Origin: Woeseiaceae bacterium
GTDB taxonomy: Bacteria; Pseudomonadota; Gammaproteobacteria; Steroidobacterales; Woeseiaceae
Assembly: GCA_030065915.1 (NCBI GenBank)
Contig: JASJCQ010000011.1
Location: 27,340-91,339 of the forward strand
Direction of reading: 5' to 3'
DNA length: 64,000 nt
Within the stretch, counting starts at the first letter, position 1, and each line of letters starts with the position of its first letter. Below the pieces are notes generated by a model. That model saw only the letters and a list, made by a program, of their open reading frames with translations. It was not told where the DNA came from and ran no database searches. Position numbers and translations under genes: made by a program. Positions 34,207 to 43,595 of the stretch are shown one piece after another.

Positions 34207-34725
34207 TCATCCCTCGCCGCCGATGTCGACGCCGGCCGCCGTGTGACAGGCCACGCAGTGAACACCGATCTCCTGCGCCGCCAGTTTAGCGGCCTCGACA
34301 TCCTCGGCCGCGCTGACGGCTGTCGCTGCTTCGCGCATGCCGGCGAGATAGGGATCGAGTTCCTTCGGTAAGCCCCGAACGGTCTTGTGCGCTGCCAGCC
34401 AGTTCGCCGGTACCTTGGCTTCTTCCAGGTTGCCGTCAGCCAGGGCGAAATTCAGGTCATCGAGCTGCTCAGCATGCATGTGCATGTGGTCGATAAAGCC
34501 GGCGTCCACCCACTCCCTGACTTTTTCGGGCGTAATCGCCATTGGATCGACCGCGGCCTCATCGAGGACGGTTTCAGCCGCTGATTCGACCGCGTCCGTA
34601 ACCTCCTCGACTGCCTCGGCAGCCTCGTCCATAGCCGGCGCCTGCTCTTCTTCGGGCGGCGCTTTTTCTGCGCAGCCGGCGATGACCAGACCGAAACCGA
34701 CCAAAATCAGCGTGTGTAATTTCAT
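34207..34725 (-). CDS. Cytochrome c-like lipoprotein
   Basis: The 172-residue protein has lipobox VIAGC (Cys18) and an acidic Ala/Glu-rich linker (about 20-60). A helical domain ends with one heme site HCVACH (about residues 156-161) near the C-terminus. An Asp/His-rich segment FIDHMHMHAEQLDD lies in the middle. The heme attachment motif at the C-terminal rather than N-terminal side is unlike class I cytochrome c and closer to class II (c-prime-like) four-helix cytochromes. Covalent heme in a membrane-tethered periplasmic protein suggests electron transfer. GGGGGTACT precedes the ATG. Confidence 0.8.
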   Translation of the reverse strand: MKLHTLILVGFGLVIAGCAEKAPPEEEQAPAMDEAAEAVEEVTDAVESAAETVLDEAAVDPMAITPEKVREWVDAGFIDHMHMHAEQLDDLNFALADGNLEEAKVPANWLAAHKTVRGLPKELDPYLAGMREAATAVSAAEDVEAAKLAAQEIGVHCVACHTAAGVDIGGEG

Positions 34726-34909
34726 AGTACCCCCAGTGCCAGCCGGCGAATCCGCCGATCCGGCGGTGTGTTTCGAACCCCGTCACCCGCCGGGCGCCGG
34801 GATTCCCGAATTCCTTAATCATTATCCACCCGGCTACCGAAAAGCGCCACTGTATTGACCGCAATACCGGCAGGCCGGGTTAGCGAAAGAGAGTGTCCCG
34901 CTGCGCAGA

Positions 34910-36544
34910 TCAAAGCTCCGTCGGAGTCTCCACGCTTTCGAAGAGCGCGTGCCCCGAATTGAACCAGAGCACGTTGCTGCCCGCCTCGCGGCTGAACCCC
35001 ATCGCCTGTGAAGAACCGGCACAGGCAGCTGCGGCCGGGGCCTCCCCTCCCTCTGTCAGCGGTGCAGATAGTTCTTCTGCCGGGCGCGCATCGCCGTCGT
35101 CTGCGATGGCCGCCTCGATTTTCGCGTAGCGCGGATCGGACTCGAGCAACGGTGTCAGCCCGATCTTTTCACTCCAGTTGCGGATTTCCGCATTGCTGAT
35201 GCAACCACTGTTGTCGGGCGAGATCATGCAGCGGCGAGCAACGGAATCGGACAAGGTATACGCAACGAACTCCTCCAGGTCCGCGACCGCACCCGTCGGC
35301 GGTGGCAACTGGATACGGTATGCGTAGGGGTGTCGATAGTCGGCAGCGTTGAAGCTGCATGCCGACGGCGTCAGGACGCATGTCTGGGCGGTATCCTGCA
35401 TGGTCTTCAGCCCTGCGAGAATCTCATCCTGTGCGTCAGCCAGCTCCATCAGTTTTGCGCGCTTTGCATCCTCGTCGGTTATGGACAACGACACGCAATT
35501 GTTGTCGTCTACGCCAATCAGGCTGAATGTGTCCGGGGCATCCAGGACGGCCTGTATTTCGTCGTACAAGGTATTGTAGGCGCCCCAGAAGCTTGCCAGC
35601 TCGTCGAACTCGGACGCCGGGTGGGGAATTTCCTTGTCCGGCCAATTGAACAGAACCTCATATGGCGTCAACGCGATGTGAAAGTCTTTGGGCGCGACCA
35701 TGGCCTCCGTCGCGAGAACGTCCATCTTCGCTAACAGCTGTTCCTTGCTGACCGGGATCGAGTCTCCGGAACCGCCGGTCTGGAACATCGACAGGTCCAT
35801 TCGGTTGGACGCGCTGTCCGAGGTACTCTGCGCGTTCACTTTTCCTTCGAATCGCGCACCCCAGCCGGACCCACTCATCGAAGCAGACAGTTTCTCCTGT
35901 TCGGAGTGGCTGGACTGCTGGATGGACAGCACGGCCGTGATCTTCGCGCCGCCGTAGATCGCTGAAACGAAACTGTCCCCGCAACGCTCGACGAACCTGG
36001 CCGGCGTGTTCGCCAGGCGCGCCGCCTCTGGTGTCAGGCGGATCTGGCCTGACATACCCCCGCGCGGCCCTGACGCCCCCGATTCAACCGCTGACCTTGC
36101 AGGCTTCGGCGCAGCAAATACGACGCCGTTCTCCACGACGGCGTTCAACACGAAGTTTGACGAGAAACCCGTGATATTCACGGACTTTGCATACGCAGCC
36201 TTCCCTTTAGCCTTGTAGCCCATCGTTTTTACGGACGCTTCCGCGGACATGCCCAGACTCTGCATCAGCTCGTAGCTGTCGGAAACTTCGCTCATTGTCA
36301 TGTACTTCGTCTGTGCCGGCTCACGGCCCTCGACAAACTCGACACAAATCGTTGGGATCGGCTCATTGTTCGACTTGCTGAATCCCCAACCGAGACTGAC
36401 GCCGGTTAATGGCGCATCGACGATCGTGATCGGGTCCGCCTTGTCGGCAGGCAAGACAGGTGTTTCGGCATCGGTTTTCTTCGTCGTTGCGTCGCAGCCG
36501 ATCAACAAAAACGGCAATAGCAGGCTGTACTGAATTCGTGTCAA
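34910..36544 (-). CDS. Lipoprotein with MACPF-like pore-forming signature
   Basis: From a TTG at 36544 (AGGAGG 8 bases upstream) the 544-residue product starts MTRIQYSLLLPFLLIGC, a lipoprotein signal. A region near residues 195-225, FVERCGDSFVSAIYGGAKIT, fits the MACPF signature (F-x3-[YC]G-x-x-[FY]-[IV]-x5-GG). After it come FQTGGSGDSIPVSKEQLL and FHIALTPYEVL, resembling the conserved stretch after the MACPF core. No trace of a clear receptor-binding domain is recognised. The C-terminal third has several Cys and an Ala/Glu-rich linker. MACPF proteins form membrane pores or act in bacterial competition or gliding. It follows the exported partner gene by 32 bases. The family call is tentative. 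Confidence 0.5.
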   Translation of the reverse strand: MTRIQYSLLLPFLLIGCDATTKKTDAETPVLPADKADPITIVDAPLTGVSLGWGFSKSNNEPIPTICVEFVEGREPAQTKYMTMSEVSDSYELMQSLGMSAEASVKTMGYKAKGKAAYAKSVNITGFSSNFVLNAVVENGVVFAAPKPARSAVESGASGPRGGMSGQIRLTPEAARLANTPARFVERCGDSFVSAIYGGAKITAVLSIQQSSHSEQEKLSASMSGSGWGARFEGKVNAQSTSDSASNRMDLSMFQTGGSGDSIPVSKEQLLAKMDVLATEAMVAPKDFHIALTPYEVLFNWPDKEIPHPASEFDELASFWGAYNTLYDEIQAVLDAPDTFSLIGVDDNNCVSLSITDEDAKRAKLMELADAQDEILAGLKTMQDTAQTCVLTPSACSFNAADYRHPYAYRIQLPPPTGAVADLEEFVAYTLSDSVARRCMISPDNSGCISNAEIRNWSEKIGLTPLLESDPRYAKIEAAIADDGDARPAEELSAPLTEGGEAPAAAACAGSSQAMGFSREAGSNVLWFNSGHALFESVETPTEL

Positions 36545-36576
36545 GACGCTTTCCTCCTGGTTCAGGCCCGGCTCGC

Positions 36577-38292
36577 TCATTGCGGCTCGTCCGGCCATCT
36601 TATTAATCTGAGTTGCTCATAAATGCACTGCCTCCGATCTTCCTGTTTCACAGCCAGGCATTGTCGATTGATTTCAAAGGCTGTACCCCTCGCACTGGCA
36701 CAATAATCCGGGATCAGGTCCAGCAGATGCTTGGCCGGCATCCCTTGCGGTCGTTGCTGAAGATACGTTGCCAACTTTTGTTGATATCGACTTTCGTTAC
36801 GCTCTCGCAGTAGCGTTGAATATCGTCGCTGCTGCCCGTCATTAAACACGCCGAACAGACACTGCAGGCGAGCGGCCTTTTTCGTCTCGAGATTGTCCGC
36901 GCGCATCGCCTCTTCAGTGGTGTCGTCAGGCAGGATGTAGACGTCTGGCGATGCGCATGCGTTGTTTGCCACGGGCACTCTCGGCTCGCCCAGTCCCTCG
37001 AGGCAGTTGTTGCGCTCCTGGGGCTCCGATTTTGAATTGCACTCCGCGACCTGTGCCACATAGTCATCGTGAATTCGCGTGTCTTCCTCGATCTCCTGGT
37101 CGCTGTGGACAACATGGTTACCGATCGGTGGCGTCGCCGGCATCAGGTGCGACGCTGGTTCATAGATAAAGGGCTTCATGTATTGCAGCGCATGCGCGAG
37201 GCTCAGGGACCCTGATACCAGCACGGGCAGGTTCGTGCCTTTTGTCAGCCGCACGCTATCTACGTGAGACGCGCCCGAGTATTGGTAGACGGTAAGGTTG
37301 CCGGCTTGCCAGATGTTCGGATATCCGCCTTCACCGGTACCTGGAGGCAGCTGGTTTTGAGGTATCGGTATCGGCAGCGGACCACCCGGCGCAGGCGTAC
37401 CCGTCACCGGCAAGAGCTCGTATATCGCCGAGTCCAGATTGAGCGGGCTGGGGTGTACTGTGGTGACCGCATACGTGTGCTCGGGGTCTAGCGTTGCCCG
37501 CTCCCTCACGAGTTCGATGTAGCCGCGCACATAATCGGTGGTTCTCGCATACGCGACCCCGCGGTAGTTGGCGATCGGTTGCAGTGTCCCGGGAATCATT
37601 TCGCCCGCGTCTCTCGCGGTGAAGAGATTTCGCGTAAAAAAGTTTGTGTAGAACAGGTAGAACGCCGGTATCCGCTGCAACTCATTGACGAACCGAGTCC
37701 GCCTGAACATGTTGCCCAGCGTGTCGCCGATAATGAGTCTTCGTTCCTGGTTTCGCACCGGCCAGTCCCAGATCAGCAGCGGGTCATCGGACACAGACAA
37801 CACGTCTGTCGGCAAGGAGTGCGGGAAATCTGACTCTGCTTTGGCCGTGAATGCGAGGTTGCACGCTTCATCGCCCAGCGTAGCCACATCGATGTAGTAG
37901 CTGTTTCTATCGATGGACTCCAATTTCTCAGGGTACTTTCCGCCCGGATCGAAACCGGTGTAGACGTGTATGTTGTGTGCCGCGATGAGCTGGTGGGGTT
38001 GGTCGGCCAGAAACTGCGGCACCATGATCTCGAAACGCGACGGCTGGTCGGGCCACTCAGATGTCGAATTCGCGAAGTCGTGCGCCAGGAAGAAGTTGAT
38101 GCGTGCGTTCGGGTACCTGTAGCGAAGATATAGCGCCACGTGCCAATTGGACGCGAGGTCTCCGAATCGAACCTGGCCGTTGAAGGTGTAGATATTGAAC
38201 GTGTCTACGGCCTTTGCCGGGCGATCGGCAAAGAGGCATCCCACAAGAACGACGCTGAGCGCCAGCGCCTTTACGGCGCGAGATGTTGTCAT
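36577..38292 (-). CDS. Exported protein of unknown family, partner of the MACPF-like lipoprotein
   Basis: The 571-residue protein begins with a signal peptide (about 1-29, possible lipobox LVGC at residue 19). The first 330 residues form an alpha/beta domain (FNIYTFNGQVRFGDLASNWH, then HVALYLRYRYPNARINFFLA) whose start recalls a GT-B or nucleotide-binding Rossmann half, but no catalytic motif can be confirmed. A Pro/Gly-rich patch lies near 300-325. The C-terminal part (about 400-571) is helical, charged and Cys-rich (CNSKSEPQERNNCLEGLG, CASARGTAFEINRQCL). It is the first gene of the pair with the MACPF-like lipoprotein. I do not recognise the family. Confidence 0.6.
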   Translation of the reverse strand: MTTSRAVKALALSVVLVGCLFADRPAKAVDTFNIYTFNGQVRFGDLASNWHVALYLRYRYPNARINFFLAHDFANSTSEWPDQPSRFEIMVPQFLADQPHQLIAAHNIHVYTGFDPGGKYPEKLESIDRNSYYIDVATLGDEACNLAFTAKAESDFPHSLPTDVLSVSDDPLLIWDWPVRNQERRLIIGDTLGNMFRRTRFVNELQRIPAFYLFYTNFFTRNLFTARDAGEMIPGTLQPIANYRGVAYARTTDYVRGYIELVRERATLDPEHTYAVTTVHPSPLNLDSAIYELLPVTGTPAPGGPLPIPIPQNQLPPGTGEGGYPNIWQAGNLTVYQYSGASHVDSVRLTKGTNLPVLVSGSLSLAHALQYMKPFIYEPASHLMPATPPIGNHVVHSDQEIEEDTRIHDDYVAQVAECNSKSEPQERNNCLEGLGEPRVPVANNACASPDVYILPDDTTEEAMRADNLETKKAARLQCLFGVFNDGQQRRYSTLLRERNESRYQQKLATYLQQRPQGMPAKHLLDLIPDYCASARGTAFEINRQCLAVKQEDRRQCIYEQLRLIRWPDEPQ

Positions 38293-38513
38293 CGACAGAC
38301 TGCGCTGTCCCGACGACGACGGTCGCAGGTCAATGTCTGAAAGTTACGTCGAACAGCGAACCAGACCTGCATAAGCGCCTCCGAGTTGCCGCCAAGGCTA
38401 CGTGCTCACATCGCGATGAGCAAGAGGACAGCGTACGCATGCCCACGGGGCGCGAGCAAAGCCGATTCGTCGCCACGCCCAGGCGATGATCCGAATGTCA
38501 GGTTGCAGTTGCT

Positions 38514-40010
38514 TCAGTCCGATTTCGCGCGGCTTGACTGGATGGCGGCAAACACCAGCAGCACGGGAACGACGATCAGCGTCGCGAGCGCCGCAGTGAC
38601 ACCGGGGTTGCCGAATGTGAGCGACGACGCCGGGAAGAGCGCGTCACCTCTGAAGAACAGCAGAAAGTGAATGACTAACGCGGCGGCCGACCCCGTCCAC
38701 ACCAACGCTACCGGGACGCGATTGAAGATAACGCCGATCAGGAGGGGCGGCGCCACAGCCGCGGTCAGCCCGTAAACCCCGGTCTGGCCGAAGATGCCCA
38801 GCAATTTCGGCGGCTGGAGATTGATGATGAAGGCTGCGACTGCAATAACGACCAGCACGACGTGACTGACCTTCAGCGCAAACGCCATCCGCTGCTCTTC
38901 CGTCTGCTGCGTCGCCGATCGGCTGATGTTCAGCACCAGGTCATTGGCCGTAATGGTCGACATCGATACGAGCAGTCCGTCGAGGGTCGACATCGCGGCA
39001 GCCAGCAGAACGACGCTGACAACCGTGAATACCCATGGTGGGAAAGTGGCCTTCAGGTACTCCGTCATGACCAGGTCCTGGCGGAACTGGCCGGTCACCC
39101 CGTCGATCAGCGCCTCATCGGGAACGGCGATGTGCGCAAAGAACCCGACGAGACCGAGCATCTGGAACAGCGTGAAGACGACAGCGAAAACGATGAGGTA
39201 AAAGCACACGTCGCGATCGTCTTTGACATACAGCGCCTTGGTCAGGATGTGCGGCTGGCACACAACGACGGCGCCGACGACGAAACCGGCGATATAGATC
39301 GAGAAGAAATCGTTAAACAGTCGTCCGTCGATATTCACGGCCGCCACGAGGCCGGGATCGATGTCACGTAACGCATCAACCGTCGAACCGGGTTGTGAGA
39401 CGGCGTACACGACACAGGAACCGATCACCAGCAGCGTGACGACGATCATCAGGCTACCCTGCAGCATGTTGGTCAGCACGTGCGCGTAAGTGCCGCCAAC
39501 GAAGACGTAGCCGGTCACGAAGATCAGCGTGATCGACAGAGCAACTTCATTGGACACGCCGAGCAGGCTTTGCATGACGATAGAGATGCCGCCGACAAGC
39601 AACACGACGAAGGCAAAGGACAACAGGTTCAGGACCGAGAAGTAGAGTGCGAAGCCCCGCGACTGATAGCGCTTGCCAATCCAGTCAGGGATTGTCAGGG
39701 CGCCGGTGTCTGCGCCTATCTCCCGGAACCGAAAGGACAGGATCCACAGCATCGCGATAAAGCCGATGCCGACTCCGATGCTCATGTGAAAGAACGCGCT
39801 AAACCCGTCGACGTAAACGAAGCCCGGGTTGATGATGAACGTGGCCGCCGACGAAACGCTTGCGGCAAGCGTAATGCCGACGACAAGCGGATGCATCGCG
39901 CGGTTGCCTATCGCGAAACTGCTGAAACCGCTGGTCTTGCGAAAGCCCTGCCACCCCAACCAGGACGTGCCCAGCAGGTAAACGATGAACAGGGCCCAGG
40001 CGAAACTCAC
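38514..40010 (-). CDS. Sodium:solute symporter (SSS family)
   Basis: The 498-residue membrane protein has about 13 helices and SSS features: WLGWQGFRKTSGFSSFAIGN at the start, ASVSSAATFIINPGFVYVDG in helix 2, and a GGTYAHVLTNMLQGSLMIVV segment. The family couples Na+ influx to uptake of organic acids, proline or related substrates. Its ATG overlaps the depolymerase stop (4 bases), making it the last gene of the TetR-controlled operon; a short hydroxy or carboxylic acid substrate is inferred from that context. Confidence 0.88.
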   Translation of the reverse strand: MSFAWALFIVYLLGTSWLGWQGFRKTSGFSSFAIGNRAMHPLVVGITLAASVSSAATFIINPGFVYVDGFSAFFHMSIGVGIGFIAMLWILSFRFREIGADTGALTIPDWIGKRYQSRGFALYFSVLNLLSFAFVVLLVGGISIVMQSLLGVSNEVALSITLIFVTGYVFVGGTYAHVLTNMLQGSLMIVVTLLVIGSCVVYAVSQPGSTVDALRDIDPGLVAAVNIDGRLFNDFFSIYIAGFVVGAVVVCQPHILTKALYVKDDRDVCFYLIVFAVVFTLFQMLGLVGFFAHIAVPDEALIDGVTGQFRQDLVMTEYLKATFPPWVFTVVSVVLLAAAMSTLDGLLVSMSTITANDLVLNISRSATQQTEEQRMAFALKVSHVVLVVIAVAAFIINLQPPKLLGIFGQTGVYGLTAAVAPPLLIGVIFNRVPVALVWTGSAAALVIHFLLFFRGDALFPASSLTFGNPGVTAALATLIVVPVLLVFAAIQSSRAKSD

Positions 40011-41005
40011 TCGTTAGCACCACGCAGCGATTCAAGCGTCGCCATGATGCTGGCGATCTGCGCTCCCGACCGGGTCGCGTAGCCGTCGCCGGTATAGCCC
40101 CACCAGTCCCAGCAGCCGAGCGGGTTAAGCGGAGCCATCTTGCTGCTCGCGACCTGCGGATACAGAACCAGCAAGCGGTTGCTCTCCGCCCACTCGTTGT
40201 AGCCCGCGCCGGCGGCGAAGGCATTGTCGATGAACTCGGTCGATTGCTGGCAACCATGCAGCGCGACATGTACGCCGCAGGGCTCTCCACTCGCACAAGC
40301 TTGAGGCACGTACAGCAATGCCGTCGCGAGCATGTCAGCATCCTCGCCGCCGGGTTGCGGGATGCTGATCAGCTCACCCGTCGCTGTCGTACGCGGTTCG
40401 AGCGTACCGTTCAGGGTCTTGAGCAGCTCACCGGCCGCGTCATAGCCGCAGGCGTTAAGGTACGGCGCTTCAACGGCATCGCAGGCAACGCCCGCGTCGA
40501 TCGTCGGCATACCGTGCGGCGCTTCGATATCGTCGACATAGACGATGGCATCGCCGGCCAGGTACTGGCCGTAAAATTCGGACGCGGCATCCGTAACGTC
40601 CTTGTTGATGATCTCGTCGTTGGCGCCGAGGAAAATCCAGGCGGTGTCATCTGCCAGGTTGTCTGTGGAATCCGTTCGACCCGCTGCTGCCTGCTCCACG
40701 AGATAGGCCCACAGCGACTCCAGCCTGAGGTCGCCACCCTTCATGCACGGCCCGAGGCCTGTCTGCATGGAACCGGATGCGCAGTAGTAGGGCCCGGCCG
40801 CGATGATGCCGACACCATCGAATACGGACGAGTGCGCGATGTGCAGCTGCCCCGCCATGTAACCGCCCGCCGAGACACCGGACGTCGTGATCCGCGAATC
40901 GTCGATCGTGAATGTGACTGAAGGCGCTTCGTCGGTCGCCGTCCCGCCGCCGCAGGCGGAGAGCATTAAAACCGTCAATACTGGTAATAAGCTGGAACTC
41001 TTCAT
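40007..41005 (-). CDS. PHB-depolymerase-like lipoprotein esterase
   Basis: From ATG 41005 (GGAGG 6 bases before), the 332-residue lipoprotein has lipobox LSAC (Cys18). The alpha/beta-hydrolase nucleophile is TTSGVSAGGYMAGQLHIAHS (Ser near 47). LHGCQQ is the oxyanion-side motif, and the C-terminal GCWDWWGYTGDGYATRSGAQ is typical of PHB depolymerases of the R. rubrum periplasmic/esterase-PHB type. It should cleave hydroxyalkanoate polyester or oligomers at the cell envelope. The ATG overlaps the upstream hydrolase stop (ATGA). Cinnamoyl or other esters remain possible substrates. Confidence 0.82.
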   Translation of the reverse strand: MKSSSLLPVLTVLMLSACGGGTATDEAPSVTFTIDDSRITTSGVSAGGYMAGQLHIAHSSVFDGVGIIAAGPYYCASGSMQTGLGPCMKGGDLRLESLWAYLVEQAAAGRTDSTDNLADDTAWIFLGANDEIINKDVTDAASEFYGQYLAGDAIVYVDDIEAPHGMPTIDAGVACDAVEAPYLNACGYDAAGELLKTLNGTLEPRTTATGELISIPQPGGEDADMLATALLYVPQACASGEPCGVHVALHGCQQSTEFIDNAFAAGAGYNEWAESNRLLVLYPQVASSKMAPLNPLGCWDWWGYTGDGYATRSGAQIASIMATLESLRGANE

Positions 41006-41859
41006 GGAACCTCCGTCAGGAACGCGTCGATGCCGGCAATGCACTCCGGCTCGTCTAGCAGGGGCACGTGGCCTCGATTCTTGACGGCCGCGACTTTGAG
41101 ATCGGGTTTGCGCGCCTGCATCTTGTCGATAATGTCTTTCGTCAGGATGTCCGACATTTCGCCCCAGATCAGCAGCACCGGCGTTTGTCGAAGCGAGTCG
41201 AACAGCGCCCACGGGTCGCCCTTCTGCGGGCCTACCGTCCTGACGGCTTCGCCAATGTTGTTGTCGATGTCGAGGCGGGGTATGCCTTGCTCGTCTTCCC
41301 GATAGGCACGCCACGCCATCTTGCGCCAGTCATCGTCGGTCAGGCCGGGCAGCCACTGCCCGTAGATCTCCTTCGTCTGCGTCGCAGCTTCTTCCCAGCT
41401 GCCGACGTCAGGCACGCGACCCGTGTAGGCCTGCACGCGCTCGATGCCTGCCGGGTTAATCTCGGGGCCGATGTCGTTCATGACCACGCCGGCCAGGCGC
41501 TCCGGCTGCTGGCCTGACATCGCCATCGCGCAAAGACCGCCCAGCGACGTACCGATGACGATGACCTTGTCGATACCCAGCTTGTCGAGCAGGGTCCACG
41601 TGTCCTGCACATAGGTGCCCGGATGATAGTTGCGCCATTCCTTGTCGTGCTCCGAGAAGCCTCGGCCACGGAGGTCCGGCGTCAGCACGCGACGTCGTTC
41701 GCCCAGCAGTGTGGCCAGGTCTTCGAAGTCTCGACTGTTCCGCGTCAGGCCCGGCAGGCAGATGATCGGCGTGCCGGGGTTATCTGCGCCGAAGTCGCGG
41801 TAATACAGGCGGAGACCATCCAGGCTGTCATAAAAATGCGCGTTGTCGGGTTTCTCCAT
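41002..41859 (-). CDS. Cytosolic alpha/beta-hydrolase
   Basis: The 285-residue protein lacks a signal peptide. It shows ICLPGLTRNSRDFEDLA (oxyanion loop), nucleophile elbow IGTSLGG (Ser near 104), LIWGEMSDI (acid) and NRGHVPLLDEPE (His). This is the lactonase/oligomer-hydrolase type of the fold, with a helical cap in the middle. In the operon between a CoA synthetase and a depolymerase it probably cleaves the imported oligomer or ester to free acid. Context is the only basis for the substrate. Confidence 0.83.
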   Translation of the reverse strand: MEKPDNAHFYDSLDGLRLYYRDFGADNPGTPIICLPGLTRNSRDFEDLATLLGERRRVLTPDLRGRGFSEHDKEWRNYHPGTYVQDTWTLLDKLGIDKVIVIGTSLGGLCAMAMSGQQPERLAGVVMNDIGPEINPAGIERVQAYTGRVPDVGSWEEAATQTKEIYGQWLPGLTDDDWRKMAWRAYREDEQGIPRLDIDNNIGEAVRTVGPQKGDPWALFDSLRQTPVLLIWGEMSDILTKDIIDKMQARKPDLKVAAVKNRGHVPLLDEPECIAGIDAFLTEVP

Positions 41860-41893
41860 GGCGTTGTCCGGTCAGGTGGAGGTGTCGGCTGCG

Positions 41894-43453
41894 TCAGAAC
41901 GAAAGATGCGCGTAGTCTTTGCGGAGCTCCCGCTTCAGGATCTTGCCGTTCGGGTTGCGCGGCAGCTCGTCGACAAAAACGGTCGCGGCGATGCGCTGTT
42001 GCTTGCCCAGCCTCTCGTTAGCCCAGCCGGTCATTGCTTCGGCATCGATCTCGGCGCCGGGCATCAAGGCAATCACCGCCATCGGGGTCTCTCCCCATTT
42101 CTTGCTATCGACGCCGATGACGGCAACCTCGTGAACCGCCTCGTGTTCGAACAACACTGCTTCGATGTCGGCCGGATAAATGTTCTGACCGCCCGAGATG
42201 ATCATGTCTTTCTTCCGGTCCACGAGGTACAGGAAACCGTCTTCGTCCAGCCGGCCGATGTCCCCGGTGCGCAACCACCGCTGCCCGTTGGGATGCATCC
42301 AGGTTGCCGCTTCGTTCTCTTTGTCGTTGTCGTGATAGCCCGCCATCATGAAGCGACAGTGCCCGACGATCTCGCCGGCCTCGCCGAGCGGCAGTACGTT
42401 ATCGTCATTGTCCAGGATCACGAGGTCCTGGCCCGGGCAGGGCCGGCCCACGGAGTCGATCTTGTCCAACATGTCCTCCGGCGACAGGATCGTGACCAGG
42501 CCTTCGGTCAGGCCATACAGCTCGATGAAGCTTCCGGGCAAACGTTCGACGACGTCTTTTTTCACACTCGCGGCCAGCGGTGAACCGCAACACATGTAGG
42601 CCTCGAGACTGTTCAGGTCGTAGCGACCGAAGTCCGGGCTCTCGAGAATCATCTGGTATTGCAGCGGGACCATGGCCGTATGCGTGACCCGCTCTCGCTC
42701 GACCATGGCCATGAAACCTTCAGGCGAGAACTTTCGGTCGATAATGAGCGTGCCACCGGCAAGCATCGTCGACAGCATGGCGACCCAGCTGATGTTCGAG
42801 AACAGGCCGAGGTTGCAGGCCGTTCTTGCGCCCGAGTGGTATCGCAACGCGACGGCCATGTCGGTCGCCCAGCCTTCCCGGCATGCGTGGCTGTGGACGA
42901 TGCCTTTCGGCAGGCCGGTCGTGCCCGAGCTGTAGATGATATTGCACTCGTCGCTGGCGCTTATGGAGACGTCGGGCTCGGCCGTCGATGCCGTCGACTT
43001 GAAATCCGCATACGCAGTCCAGCCGTCGATATCGGCATCGACACTGATGAAACGGTCACCGACCTGCTCGCTGATGGCCGATCGAATCGATTCGACGCGG
43101 TGCGCATGCTCTCCCGATGCGAAGACCGCTCGGGCCCCGGCGTTACCGATCATTCCGGCCACCGCGTCGTCGCTGATCGACACGTTCAATGGAACAGCCA
43201 CAAGTCCGGCTCGGATCACGCCGAACATCGCCTCGGCCATCTCATAGCTGTTCTTCATCAGGATGACGACGCGATCGCCCTTCTCAAGACCGCTGTCTAC
43301 GAGGGCGTTGCCGATTTGGGACGTGCCGTCCCCGAACTCCGACCAGGAGACCGACAGGTCGTCGCAAACAACGGCCTGCTTGCTACCAAGGAAGCGGGCA
43401 TTTTGCGATATCGTATGAGGCAGAATCAGTGGATCAGGCGTAAACCAGGCCAT
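41894..43453 (-). CDS. AMP-dependent acyl-CoA synthetase
   Basis: From ATG 43453 (GGAG 8 bases upstream), the 519-residue ANL enzyme has P-loop YSSGTTGLPKGIVHSH (about 165-180), ELYGLTEG, the hinge-region TGDIGRLDEDGFLYLVDRKKD, and the catalytic lysine in NPNGKILKREL near the C-terminus. It adenylates a carboxylate and transfers it to CoA. MAWFTPDPLILPHTI is a sensible start; the open frame continues upstream into the operator region but without coding character. It is the first gene of the four-gene operon, divergent from the TetR gene. Confidence 0.9.
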   Translation of the reverse strand: MAWFTPDPLILPHTISQNARFLGSKQAVVCDDLSVSWSEFGDGTSQIGNALVDSGLEKGDRVVILMKNSYEMAEAMFGVIRAGLVAVPLNVSISDDAVAGMIGNAGARAVFASGEHAHRVESIRSAISEQVGDRFISVDADIDGWTAYADFKSTASTAEPDVSISASDECNIIYSSGTTGLPKGIVHSHACREGWATDMAVALRYHSGARTACNLGLFSNISWVAMLSTMLAGGTLIIDRKFSPEGFMAMVERERVTHTAMVPLQYQMILESPDFGRYDLNSLEAYMCCGSPLAASVKKDVVERLPGSFIELYGLTEGLVTILSPEDMLDKIDSVGRPCPGQDLVILDNDDNVLPLGEAGEIVGHCRFMMAGYHDNDKENEAATWMHPNGQRWLRTGDIGRLDEDGFLYLVDRKKDMIISGGQNIYPADIEAVLFEHEAVHEVAVIGVDSKKWGETPMAVIALMPGAEIDAEAMTGWANERLGKQQRIAATVFVDELPRNPNGKILKRELRKDYAHLSF

Positions 43454-43498
43454 GGTCTGCTCCCCCCGTGAAGTGACGCCATGGATGCGCGATAAAAA

Positions 43499-43536
43499 TT
43501 CAACGCTCGTTGAATGGTAGTTGAGCAATCGTTGAA
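43499..43536. promoter_or_regulatory. TetR operator pair at the divergent promoter
   Basis: TTCAACG-CT-CGTTGAA (43499-43514) is a perfect 16-bp dyad. A second, weaker copy TTGAGCA-AT-CGTTGAA (43521-43536) has a perfect right half and follows at a 22-base offset, two helical turns. They lie between the synthetase and TetR starts and match the sites at 44277-44318. Confidence 0.8.
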
Positions 43537-43595
43537 ATTCAAACAGTGGGTCGTTACGGTGGTTCTTCGCCACGAACAAGAACAAAGCAAAAACA

